Of a DNA stretch of 64,000 bases, positions 37,716 through 45,971 are shown piece after piece. The notes under the pieces were generated by a model. That model did no database searches and had not been told where the DNA came from. It saw only the letters and a program-made list of their open reading frames with translations. Position 1 is the first letter of the stretch. Each line of letters begins with the position of its first letter. Source of the stretch: Rhizobium sp. CSW-27 (lineage in GTDB: Bacteria; Pseudomonadota; Alphaproteobacteria; Rhizobiales; Rhizobiaceae); NCBI RefSeq assembly GCF_018760785.1, contig NZ_JAHHZO010000005.1, forward strand, positions 287,136 through 351,135, written 5' to 3'. The translations under genes were made by a program, and so were the position numbers.

Positions 37716-38512
37716 GCCTTCAGTTCTGCCAGTCGCTTTGCGGCGGTCGGCGGCAGCGGCAGCTGCGGATTGGCCGCGACATCATCGAGCAGCAGCTGGT
37801 CGCTTGCCGTCTCCAGCGTTTCCACCAGTCGGGCGAAGAAGGCATCCGGATCCAGGCCGGGCTCTATGGCCGGCAGGATGCGCACCTTGAAGTGACCGGG
37901 ATAGCGCAGGGTGCTGCGGCGCGGCCAGAACAGGCCGGGATGCATGACGATCGGCACCACGGGAACCTGCGTGTCGCGGTAGATGCGGGCAATGCCGTAG
38001 CGATAGGCCGGTTCCGCACCCGGCGGACGGCGGGTCCCTTCCGGGTAGATGATCAGCTGGCGGCCCTTGTCCATCTCGATCTTGGTGCGACGCATCACCT
38101 CGACCATCACCTTGCCGCGCGCGCCGCGGTCCACGGGGATCATCCGCTGCTTCTTCACATACCAGCCGAACAGCGGAATCCAGGTGAGCTCGCGCTTCAG
38201 AATGTAGACGGGATCGTCCATCCACGGCAGAAGCGCATAGGTATCCCAGAAGGACTGGTGCTTCGGCGCGAAGATGCAGCCGGTCTTCGGAATGTTTTCC
38301 AGCCCCTCGATCTCGAAGGTGGTCCCGACGATCTTTTCCATCAGCCAGTGGTTCGAGCGGGCCCAGCCCTTCGGGATGGCGAAGGCCTTCTTGCGCGGCA
38401 GGAGGAAATAGACCGGTGTCAGCACGATCATCCTCAGGATCAGGTTGGCATAGAAGAGGGTGTTGAACAGGAATGAACGCAGGACCAGCATGACGGGCTT
38501 CCAGATGGGCAT
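37691..38512 (-). CDS. plsC: 1-acyl-sn-glycerol-3-phosphate acyltransferase
   Basis: Acylates lysophosphatidate to phosphatidate at the inner membrane. The 273-residue protein has two N-terminal hydrophobic segments, the catalytic H-x4-D motif in APKHQSFWDT, RELTWIPLFGWYV, RGARG, IIYPEGTRRPPGA and VVPIVMHPG. The start could instead be a few residues later (MLVLRS). Its 3' end overlaps convergent chaC. Confidence 0.94.
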   Translation of the reverse strand: MPIWKPVMLVLRSFLFNTLFYANLILRMIVLTPVYFLLPRKKAFAIPKGWARSNHWLMEKIVGTTFEIEGLENIPKTGCIFAPKHQSFWDTYALLPWMDDPVYILKRELTWIPLFGWYVKKQRMIPVDRGARGKVMVEVMRRTKIEMDKGRQLIIYPEGTRRPPGAEPAYRYGIARIYRDTQVPVVPIVMHPGLFWPRRSTLRYPGHFKVRILPAIEPGLDPDAFFARLVETLETASDQLLLDDVAANPQLPLPPTAAKRLAELKAQASAVRA

Positions 38513-38557
38513 CGGCAGCGCCGTGCCTACACCATCCGGCCGTCCGACGGAAGCAGC

Positions 38558-39292
38558 CTATCGATGCGGCGGCGGCTTCGTGCTTTCCTCGCGGATCTCC
38601 TCCTGGGTGCGCAGGCCCGTGCCCTGGCTGATGCCGAAATAGGAGCGCAGGCTGGCGGCCGCCATCTTCGCATATTCCGCCAGCATGATGCGCAGCACGT
38701 CCGGCTCTGTGAACCAGGCCTTGCGCTTCAGGTCGGCATTGATGACGGGATAGGGAATGAAATCGGTGTGGCGGTCCAGCACGCGCAGCTCCAGCAGGCT
38801 GCGCGGCATGTGGTAGTTGTTGGTGACGACCAGGACCGAGCGGTAGCCGTGGTCGCGAATCCAGCGGGTGATCTCGTTGGCATTGCCGATGGTGTCGATC
38901 GCGCCATAGCCCACGTCGACGCAGCAGTGGAACAGATCGGGCGAGCCCTGCGTGGAGCGGCGGATCTGCGCGGGCGAAGCGGACGGATGGGCGCCGGAAA
39001 TCAGCAGGCGCTTGCCGGCACCGTCGCGCAGCAGGCCGAGTGCCTGGTCGATCCGCTGGTATCCGCCTGTCAGAACCACGATGGCATCCGCCTTGATACC
39101 CTCGGGCGCCTGCAGCGAGGTGACGGCATCGGCAAACCAAAGGAAGCCGCCCAACAGCAGCGTGCCCGCCAGAATCACGCCCATGCCGGCGTAGCGCAGG
39201 CAGCGCCGGAATAGGCTGCGCCTGCTGGACCATCCCTGCCTGCCCGGGGGCCGCGGCAATCCGGATTTGCGCATGGTCTCGCCAAGGGTCAT
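38558..39292 (-). CDS. YdcF-family (DUF218) membrane protein
   Basis: A 244-residue protein: one N-terminal transmembrane helix (YAGMGVILAGTLLLGGFLWFADAV) and a DUF218 domain with IVVLTGGYQRIDQALGLL, LLISGAHPS, GNANEITRWI and LVVTNNYHMPRSLLEL. Related ElyC/SanA proteins affect envelope integrity. It lies 45 bases upstream of plsC on the same strand and probably shares its transcript with ftsEX. Confidence 0.88.
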   Translation of the reverse strand: MTLGETMRKSGLPRPPGRQGWSSRRSLFRRCLRYAGMGVILAGTLLLGGFLWFADAVTSLQAPEGIKADAIVVLTGGYQRIDQALGLLRDGAGKRLLISGAHPSASPAQIRRSTQGSPDLFHCCVDVGYGAIDTIGNANEITRWIRDHGYRSVLVVTNNYHMPRSLLELRVLDRHTDFIPYPVINADLKRKAWFTEPDVLRIMLAEYAKMAAASLRSYFGISQGTGLRTQEEIREESTKPPPHR

Positions 39293-39342
39293 GGCCTCGT
39301 CCTTAGCCCGAGTTTTGCCGCGAGAACAGCCCCCGGCCGCAA

Positions 39343-40386
39343 TCAGCTGCCGGGCAGGCCATCGGAACGCGCCGGGTCGGAGCGGATCAGGTCGATCTCG
39401 TCAATCGTGCGCATGACGGTGAAACGCGCCGTCAGCGTCGTCAGCAAGGCAATAACGATGATTGTGGCAAGAATTCCGAGATAGCCCATGAAGTCGATGG
39501 TGAAGGTGCCGAAGAGCGCGGTCGCCTGGTCGGTCTCCGGGGTGGCTCGCGTCTGGCTCTGCCAGAAGCCGGCCGTGGCGAACAGCAATGCCGCCAGTGC
39601 CCCGCCTGCCGCCGATCCCTTGAGGCTGATCTTCAGGAAGTGCTTCTGGAACTCTGTGGCGACGAAGGCGCTTTCGGCCCCGACGAAATGCAGCACCTCG
39701 ACGATGTGCCGGTTGCCCGACAGCGCGCCGCGGGTGGCGAAGATCACCGTCAGGATCATGGCGGTGAAGACGAGAATGAGGACGCCGGTGCCGATCAGCA
39801 CCGTGGTATGGGCCATGGAGACCAGCCGATCCACCCAGGTGCGGTGATCGTCGAGAAAGGCCTGCGGCACTTCCGTCTTGAGAAGGTTGCGCATGGCGGC
39901 GAAATCCGGGGGATGCCGCTCATCGATGGTGATGATGATGAGCCGGGGAACAGGCAGTTCCTTGAGATCCAGGCCGGTGCCGAGCCAGGGCTCCAGCAGG
40001 CGCGCGGTTGCCGCATCGTCCATGATCGTGCCCTCCTTCGTGCCGACGAAGCTGAGCGCCAGATCGCGTGCCTTCTTCAGCGTCGCATCCATGTCCAGCC
40101 CGTCATCCGGCTTGATCTGGATGGTGATCTCGCGGGAGATCTGGCTTTCCCAGCTGGCGGCGGTGGAGCGCACCATGCTGACGGAGCCGAGGGTCAGGCA
40201 GGCGAGAAAGGACATGATGGCGATCACCACCATCAGCGCATTGCCCTGGATGTTGGAGGGCGGCAGGATGGGGCCGGTGGGACGCACGCGCATTTCCGGG
40301 CGGCGCTGCGGGGAGGCGGCCGGATCGGCGGCCTGGGCCTTCTGGTCCGGCTGACGGCCGGCGCGGGTGCGGCTGATCTCATTCAT
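39343..40386 (-). CDS. ftsX: Cell division protein FtsX (permease subunit)
   Basis: A 347-residue four-helix membrane protein: a proline-rich cytoplasmic N-terminus, the first helix VVIAIMSFLACLTLGSVSM, a large periplasmic loop (about residues 75-200) that would bind a murein-hydrolase activator, and three C-terminal helices. The ATG overlaps the ftsE stop by eight bases. Together they form an ABC-type mechanotransmission complex at the septum. Confidence 0.93.
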   Translation of the reverse strand: MNEISRTRAGRQPDQKAQAADPAASPQRRPEMRVRPTGPILPPSNIQGNALMVVIAIMSFLACLTLGSVSMVRSTAASWESQISREITIQIKPDDGLDMDATLKKARDLALSFVGTKEGTIMDDAATARLLEPWLGTGLDLKELPVPRLIIITIDERHPPDFAAMRNLLKTEVPQAFLDDHRTWVDRLVSMAHTTVLIGTGVLILVFTAMILTVIFATRGALSGNRHIVEVLHFVGAESAFVATEFQKHFLKISLKGSAAGGALAALLFATAGFWQSQTRATPETDQATALFGTFTIDFMGYLGILATIIVIALLTTLTARFTVMRTIDEIDLIRSDPARSDGLPGS

Positions 40387-41038
40387 AGATATCGAGCCGC
40401 CCTTCGGTCAGAATCATGCGGCGGGCATCCACCTGGTCCATCAGCGTCAGGTCGTGGGTGGCGATCACCACGGCGGTGCCCAGCCGGTTGAGTTCGAGGA
40501 ACAGGTTCAGCAGCCGGCGGGCCATGGGCGGATCGACATTGCCGGTCGGCTCGTCGGCGAGCAGGATTTCCGGACGGTCCATCAGGGCGCGCGCAATCGC
40601 CACGCGCTGCTTTTCCCCGCCGGACAGCACCGGCGGCAGCACGTTGATGCGCTCGCCAAGCCCGACCCATTTCAACAGTTCGATCACGTCGTTGCGATAG
40701 CCGGCTTCCTCCTTGCCGCGCACGCGCAGCGGCAGCGCGACATTCTCGTAGGTGGTCAGGTGGTCGAGCAGCCGGAAATCCTGGAACACGATGCCGACCC
40801 GGCGCCGGAGCATCGGCAGTTCGGCGCGCGGAATCTGCGACAGATCGCGGTCGAACATGCGGATCAGGCCGCGCGTCGGCTGTAGCGACAGAAACAGAAG
40901 GCGCAGAAGCGTGGTCTTGCCGGCGCCGGAAGGGCCGGTGAGAAACTGAAAGGAGCGTCTCGGGATATCGAAGGTCAGATCCCGGAGGATTTCCGGGCCC
41001 ATTCCGTACCGCAGACCGACATTTTCGAAATGGATCAA
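40379..41038 (-). CDS. ftsE: Cell division ATP-binding protein FtsE
   Basis: A 219-residue ABC ATPase: Walker A TGPSGAGKTTLLRLL, Q-loop, signature LSGGEKQRVAIARAL, Walker B ILLADEPTGNVD and switch histidine IATHDL. Starts MIHFENVGLRYG as in other FtsE proteins. Works with FtsX, encoded next. A TTAACCAT octamer lies upstream in the divergent region. Confidence 0.96.
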   Translation of the reverse strand: MIHFENVGLRYGMGPEILRDLTFDIPRRSFQFLTGPSGAGKTTLLRLLFLSLQPTRGLIRMFDRDLSQIPRAELPMLRRRVGIVFQDFRLLDHLTTYENVALPLRVRGKEEAGYRNDVIELLKWVGLGERINVLPPVLSGGEKQRVAIARALMDRPEILLADEPTGNVDPPMARRLLNLFLELNRLGTAVVIATHDLTLMDQVDARRMILTEGRLDIYE

Positions 41039-41151
41039 CGCGTCGTCCAGTCCATTGGTATTGCTGAGGGGCCCTTGGTAAATGGCAAGGGTTTATGGAT
41101 CCTGAATCCAACCCGGAAAATCCGGTGTTTCCGGAGGGGCTTTGCGAAGCA

Positions 41152-41159
41152 TTAACCAT
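41152..41159. promoter_or_regulatory. CtrA-like half site between ftsE and the divergent membrane-protein gene
   Basis: TTAACCAT matches the octamer bound by the alphaproteobacterial cell-cycle regulator CtrA. It is 113 bases upstream of ftsE and 75 bases upstream of the divergent gene. A cell division gene is a reasonable target; a single octamer is weak evidence. Confidence 0.35.
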
Positions 41160-41234
41160 TCGAATTTACGACTAGGCGGGATTCGTTTCAATGCCTGACG
41201 TCCACACGCATGTGGAAGAGGCGGGGAGAGAACC

Positions 41235-41927
41235 ATGGGCGCATTCCGCTCGCACCGTCACGACGCCGCTGACCATGACATTCTGCCGCCGCAGAACAGG
41301 CCATCGCCCCGCCCGGCCGCACCGCGCCGCGCGGCGGATGTGGTGGATGCCACCTTCGAGACGCTCGGCGAGGCAGCGCCACGTTCGACCTGCGGTGCGA
41401 GACCGCGTCCCGTCGGCAATGACAACCTGCACCGTGCCTTTCGCCGCCGCGCGCCTCTGCTCGGCGAACCGGCCTCGCGCCTTGCCAGGGTGACGGAACG
41501 GCTGGAAGCGCTTTTGATGCGCATGTCGGCGGATTTCTTTTCCGCCGTCGTGGCCTTCGTCTTCGTCGTCGTCTTTGCGCTGTGCGGCGGCTTCTCGCTG
41601 ATCTCCGGCGAAAGCGCCGATGCGCATGAGGGCGCGGGGCTCGACATCACCCATGTCACGCTGACGCCCGGCTTTTCCGGCCAGCAGCCGGTGCTGACGG
41701 TGAGCGGCGTGGTGGAGAATCGTGCCGCACGCCCGCTGCAGGTCTTGCCGATCCGCGCCGACCTGACGGAAGGTGACAGGGTGGTTTCTTCGGCCCTCAT
41801 CGCGGCGCCGGTTGCTGTGATGGATGGCGGTCACAGCCGCGGCTTTTCGCTTACGCTGCCGCACCCCGGTGGAAAAAGCCCGCAACTGCGCCTTTCCTTC
41901 GAAGGGCAGGGTGCCTCCCGCTCCTGA
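41235..41927 (+). CDS. Single-pass membrane protein with extracytoplasmic C-terminal domain
   Basis: A 230-residue protein: a basic, proline-rich cytoplasmic segment of about 95 residues, one transmembrane helix (FFSAVVAFVFVVVFALCGGFSLI), and a beta-rich domain with THVTLTPGFSGQQPVLTVSGVVENRAARPLQVLPIRADL, resembling the FxLYD/DUF3426-type domain. Unlike many DUF3426 proteins, no N-terminal zinc ribbon is visible. Placed divergent from ftsE and before hpt; role unknown. Confidence 0.8.
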   Translation: MGAFRSHRHDAADHDILPPQNRPSPRPAAPRRAADVVDATFETLGEAAPRSTCGARPRPVGNDNLHRAFRRRAPLLGEPASRLARVTERLEALLMRMSADFFSAVVAFVFVVVFALCGGFSLISGESADAHEGAGLDITHVTLTPGFSGQQPVLTVSGVVENRAARPLQVLPIRADLTEGDRVVSSALIAAPVAVMDGGHSRGFSLTLPHPGGKSPQLRLSFEGQGASRS

Positions 41928-41969
41928 AACGTGATATCGGCGGGGTTTGACAAGTCCGGGAGACGCCCC

Positions 41970-42524
41970 ATGCCCATCGTGCGCGGCAAAGTTATCGAGC
42001 CGCTTTACACCGCAGAGCAGATCGCTCACCGCAACCAGGTTCTTGCCCGCGAGATCGCTCAGGGGCCGACGAAGGATCTCCTCGTCATCGCCATCCTGAA
42101 GGGCTCGTTCATCTTCGCCGCCGATCTGCTGCGTGCCCTGCACGAGACCGGGCTTGCGCCGGAAGTCGAGTTCATCACGCTATCCAGCTACGGCGCCGGC
42201 ACGGTCTCGCAGGGTGTGCGCATCGTCAAGGACATCGATTCGGACGTGCAGGACCGCGACGTGCTGCTGATCGATGACATTCTGGAATCCGGCCGCACGC
42301 TGAAATTCGCCAAGGAACTGCTTTACGAGCGCGGCGCGCGCAACGTCACCGTGGCCGTACTCCTGGACAAGCGGATGAAGCGCAAGGAGGCGCTCGAGGC
42401 GGAATATGTCGGCTTCGACTGCCCCGATCACTTCGTCGTCGGCTATGGAATGGATGTCGCCTACGCCTTCCGCGAGCTGCCCTTCGTCGGGGTGGTTACC
42501 GGAGATGCACCGGCCGAGGGCTGA
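41970..42524 (+). CDS. hpt: Hypoxanthine phosphoribosyltransferase
   Basis: Purine salvage enzyme making IMP (and GMP) from PRPP. The 184-residue protein has LAREIAQGPTKDLLVIAILKGSFIF, the flexible-loop SSYG, the PRPP motif DVLLIDDILESGRTL and VGFDCPDHFVVGYGMD. The start at MPIVRGKVI matches the family; an upstream ATG 13 codons earlier overlaps the preceding stop region. Confidence 0.96.
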   Translation: MPIVRGKVIEPLYTAEQIAHRNQVLAREIAQGPTKDLLVIAILKGSFIFAADLLRALHETGLAPEVEFITLSSYGAGTVSQGVRIVKDIDSDVQDRDVLLIDDILESGRTLKFAKELLYERGARNVTVAVLLDKRMKRKEALEAEYVGFDCPDHFVVGYGMDVAYAFRELPFVGVVTGDAPAEG

Positions 42525-42547
42525 GGCGCGTAACCTGATACCGGGCA

Positions 42548-42555
42548 TTAACCAT
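42548..42555. promoter_or_regulatory. CtrA-like half site upstream of the response regulator gene
   Basis: A second TTAACCAT octamer, 95 bases before the single-domain response regulator. By base composition fewer than one such octamer is expected in the window, so two in intergenic DNA beside cell-cycle-type genes is suggestive, not conclusive. Confidence 0.35.
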
Positions 42556-42649
42556 CCGGTTTCAGGGCTTCCGGCCGTTTACTCCTCGCAAAGGAAATCC
42601 GGGTCATCTGGATCCCGATTTGATGCATGATGCACGGGAGAAATCTGCC

Positions 42650-43018
42650 ATGGCCAAGATCCTGATCACTGAAGACGAGGATTCGCTGCGTTCCTTCGTG
42701 GCACGCGCCCTGCGCCTGGATGGCCATGAGACGCATGAGGCGGCTGATGGTGCGGAAGGCCTCCAGCGCCTGGAGGAATGCAGCTATGACCTGCTGCTGT
42801 CGGATATTCGCATGCCGGTGATGGACGGCATCGAACTGGCGCATCGCGCCGCGGCACAGTTCCCGTCGCTGAAGATCCTGCTGATGACGGGCTATGCCGA
42901 GCAGCGCGAACGCGCCGACGACCTGATGGCCAAGGTCATCGACGTGGTCGACAAGCCATTTGCCCTGCCGGATATCCGCCGTGCCGTGGCGCAGGCGCTG
43001 GCCCCGAAGGCCGCCTGA
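42650..43018 (+). CDS. Single-domain response regulator, CpdR-like
   Basis: A 122-residue receiver domain with no output domain. Acidic pocket at residues 8-11 (EDED), phospho-acceptor Asp52 in LLLSDIRMPVMDGIELAHRA, Thr80 and Lys102 (DKPF). The D-I-x-M-P-x-M-D-G-I-E-L-A run recalls CpdR, the regulator of ClpXP-dependent CtrA turnover, but the middle differs from CpdR proper, so it may be a second CpdR or another stand-alone receiver. No kinase gene adjoins. Confidence 0.87.
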   Translation: MAKILITEDEDSLRSFVARALRLDGHETHEAADGAEGLQRLEECSYDLLLSDIRMPVMDGIELAHRAAAQFPSLKILLMTGYAEQRERADDLMAKVIDVVDKPFALPDIRRAVAQALAPKAA

Positions 43019-43156
43019 CCGGTCCGCCACCTCATATCGCTCTCTCTTCCGGATTTTTGCGGTCCGAACCCGATCCGGCCGATGGGTCGCTGACCAAGGC
43101 CTGCCGGCCGCGTGACCGCCTGACGGTGCGCCGCAGGCGGCGCCGAGCGGCACAGA

Positions 43157-45808
43157 TCAGCGGATATCCAGCAGGCGTTCGAGATAGCGCCGCTCTTCCT
43201 CGCCGGACATCATGTTGCCAAGCCGTTCACGGATGGCGTCAAGGATCTCGCGGGCGCGCTGCACGTCGATCTCGTCCGGAACCTTCACCTGGTCACCGAA
43301 TTCCGGTCCGGACGTGGCGCGCGGCCGCCCCAGCGGATCGCGGCCGTTCTGGCCGCCCTGCGAGGCCATGCCTTCGCCAGGCCCCTGGCCCTGCTGGCCC
43401 TGGCCGGGCTGCATGGCCTGCATCATCTGCTGCATCATGTTCTGGGCGCCCTGGCGCAGCGCGTTCAGCGCGTTGCCCTGGCCTTCGACGGCCTGGTCGC
43501 CCTGGCCCTTGCCGAGCGCTTCGCCGGCATTGCCCATTTCGCGTTCCGCTTCGGCAAAGCCCTCGCCGGGCTGCATGCCGAGTTCCTTCAGCCCCTTCTG
43601 CAGTTCCTGCAGCTTCTTGCCGAGACCCTCCTGCTGGGCGCGCAGGTTCTTCAGCGCCTCGCGCAACTGCTCCTCGGTCATCTGGTCGAGTGACTGCTGG
43701 CCCTGCTGACCCTGCTGTTGCTGCTGCCCTTGCCGGTTCTGACCCTGGTCATAGGGCTGCTGGCCCGGATCGCCACGCTGCATCCGGTCGCGCAGGGCCT
43801 GGTCCATCTGGAAGGTCTGGTCCATCAGGCGCTGCTGCTCTTGCATGATCTCGCCGAGCTTGTCGATCTGCTGGCGCATGCGGCTCGTCTGCTGCTGCTG
43901 GCCCTGCTGCGGCCGCTGCGGGCGGCCCGCCTGCAGGTTGTTCATCATCCGCTGCAGTTCGGACAGCATCTGCTGGGCGGCGTCGCGATTGCCGGAGCGG
44001 GCGAGATTCTCGATCTGGTCCATCATGTTCTGCAGGTCGCGCTGGCGGATGACATTCTGCGCCTGCATGTCCTGCTGCGATTGCGGCATGTTCTGCATGC
44101 GCTGGGCCAGTTCCGACATGAAGTTCTGCATCGCCTCGCGCAGTTCCTTCATCAGGCGGGCGATTTCCTCGTCGGATGCATTGTTCTGCAGCGCGTCCGA
44201 CAATGCCTGCTGCGCGTCCCGCAGCCGGCGCTCGGCCTGGGAAAGGTCGCCGTCCTCAATGCCGAGAGCGATTTCCCACAGATAGTCGGCGGTGTCCTTC
44301 AGTTGCTCCTCGCTGCGGGCAAGCTTCATGCGCTCCAGCGCCGAGCGGATCAGCAGGAAATGGGTAAGGTTTGGAATGGTCTCGTCGGCGCGCAGGGCCA
44401 GCGCTTCGTTGAGCGCAATCGCACGCGGCATCTGCCGGGTGTCCAGCGCAAAGATCTGCCGCTGTTCGGCCACCGCCGCGGCCAGCGGCTCGGCGAAGCG
44501 ACGGGCCGGCAGCACCATCTCGACGGAGGGACTGCGCCCTTCCTGCCCGGCGCCATCCACGGCCACCAGCGTGATGCGGACCCGCTTGCCGGAGAGCGGG
44601 TGTTCGGTCAGGTTGCGGCTGGTCAGGCCCTTGATGTCGCGGGAATTCTGTCGCGGCAGGTCGAGCTTGAAGTCCGGCAGCGGATAGAGCGGCCTTGCCC
44701 CGTCATCCTGCGGCTCGACCGGCTCGATCAGTGCGAAGGCCTTCTGGATGCCGTAATCATCCTTGCCGGTGAAGCCGATTTCGAGCGCGCCGTTGACGGC
44801 ACGGCGCGGCTGGCGATCGAAGGCGATCTCCGGTGCGCGGTCGGCGATCACGTCGAACAGCCATTGCTGGCCGTTGACGGTCAGGTCGCCGCTTTGCGCC
44901 ACCTTCATCTTGTAGCTGCGCGGGCCGAGCGGCTGGGCGGCAGCGCCGGCCGGTGTCGCTGCCTCCGCGGAGGGCGCGCCCTGCGTCTCGGCTCCTTCGG
45001 CGGCAAGCTCGCGGGCCGGCCCGCCCTCGAGCGGTGCGAAACTCACCCGCTCGTCGCCCTCGCCACCGGTCACCCGCACGGTCAGTTCGGAATATTGCGG
45101 CAGCCGCACGCTGCCTTCCACCGGCGCCTCGCGCCCGGTGAGGAAGATCGGTGCGCGGCCGGTATAGGAGGGCGGGGTGAGCCAGGCATCGACGCGCAGA
45201 TCCGGATTGGTGCGCGCGGCCGGCGCAGACGGGGCAAAGACGTCCGCAGGGCTGCCGCCGCCATTGGAGAAGGAATAGCCGAATGCCGCGACCAGCAGCA
45301 GCGCCGGCAAGGCGCGCAGCCCGTTGCGGTCATGGCGGGCGATATCGGGCTGCGGCAGGCCGGCATCAAGGGCCGCGATGCGCCGTGCCATGCGGATCTG
45401 GTGTTCCTTCCAGAGCGCGCGCGCGAAGGGCGTGTCGAAGGCCGGCTCGTCCTCCTGCACGGCAACCGGCTGGTGCGGCAGGTGGTTGCGGGCCTCCAGC
45501 AGGCGGTCCGCATCGCTGGCGGCCGGCCAGCGCAGCCGGCCGAGCGGCAGGATGGAACTCAGGAAGGCAAAGACGAAAAGACCGAAGGCCACCCAGCGCA
45601 GGATCTCGGGCATCTGCCGGAACAGGCCGAACCAGCCGGTGGCGAGGAAAAGGGCAATGACGGTGAGCGGCGCGAGCAGGAGGGGCGCCAGCCTTTCGCA
45701 GAACAGCACGAAACGGGCGACCGCCCGCTTCGTCGCAACGCGGCGCGCGAGATCCGGGTGGGCATCGAAGGCGCCTTTGCGGGTGAAGCGCATCCTGCTG
45801 GGGCTCAT
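43157..45808 (-). CDS. TIGR02302-family membrane protein (DUF4175), 883 residues
   Basis: A large rhizobial protein of unknown function. Three N-terminal transmembrane helices (residues about 35-60, 68-90, 165-185) precede a beta-rich region with TPPSYTGRAPIFLTGREA, EIAFDRQPRRAVNGALEIGFTGKDDYGI and VRITLVAVDGAGQ. The last third is helical, extremely Gln/Met-rich (QQLMSELQ-like repeats, poly-Gln runs), and ends SGEEERRYLERLLDIR. It resembles a coiled-coil periplasmic scaffold. Lies downstream of lysA on the same strand. Confidence 0.9.
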   Translation of the reverse strand: MSPSRMRFTRKGAFDAHPDLARRVATKRAVARFVLFCERLAPLLLAPLTVIALFLATGWFGLFRQMPEILRWVAFGLFVFAFLSSILPLGRLRWPAASDADRLLEARNHLPHQPVAVQEDEPAFDTPFARALWKEHQIRMARRIAALDAGLPQPDIARHDRNGLRALPALLLVAAFGYSFSNGGGSPADVFAPSAPAARTNPDLRVDAWLTPPSYTGRAPIFLTGREAPVEGSVRLPQYSELTVRVTGGEGDERVSFAPLEGGPARELAAEGAETQGAPSAEAATPAGAAAQPLGPRSYKMKVAQSGDLTVNGQQWLFDVIADRAPEIAFDRQPRRAVNGALEIGFTGKDDYGIQKAFALIEPVEPQDDGARPLYPLPDFKLDLPRQNSRDIKGLTSRNLTEHPLSGKRVRITLVAVDGAGQEGRSPSVEMVLPARRFAEPLAAAVAEQRQIFALDTRQMPRAIALNEALALRADETIPNLTHFLLIRSALERMKLARSEEQLKDTADYLWEIALGIEDGDLSQAERRLRDAQQALSDALQNNASDEEIARLMKELREAMQNFMSELAQRMQNMPQSQQDMQAQNVIRQRDLQNMMDQIENLARSGNRDAAQQMLSELQRMMNNLQAGRPQRPQQGQQQQTSRMRQQIDKLGEIMQEQQRLMDQTFQMDQALRDRMQRGDPGQQPYDQGQNRQGQQQQQGQQGQQSLDQMTEEQLREALKNLRAQQEGLGKKLQELQKGLKELGMQPGEGFAEAEREMGNAGEALGKGQGDQAVEGQGNALNALRQGAQNMMQQMMQAMQPGQGQQGQGPGEGMASQGGQNGRDPLGRPRATSGPEFGDQVKVPDEIDVQRAREILDAIRERLGNMMSGEEERRYLERLLDIR

Positions 45809-45971
45809 GCGGTCCGTCTCCTGTGGGTGGCGGCGTCAACCGACGTCGGGCACCGCATCGCGCGAACCCGCTTCGCACAGGATACCAGTGTTTGTGGCGA
45901 AGACGAGGGCGCGGCGGCCAAATGCCCCCGCTTTCTTGTCGTTTCGCTGAAATGTGAACGCGAGGGGTGTC

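Noticed and set aside
43019..43156. GC-rich inverted repeats between the response regulator and TIGR02302 genes as a terminator
   Set aside because: Several overlapping short stems are possible but none is clearly better than expected for such GC-rich DNA, and no T-run follows.
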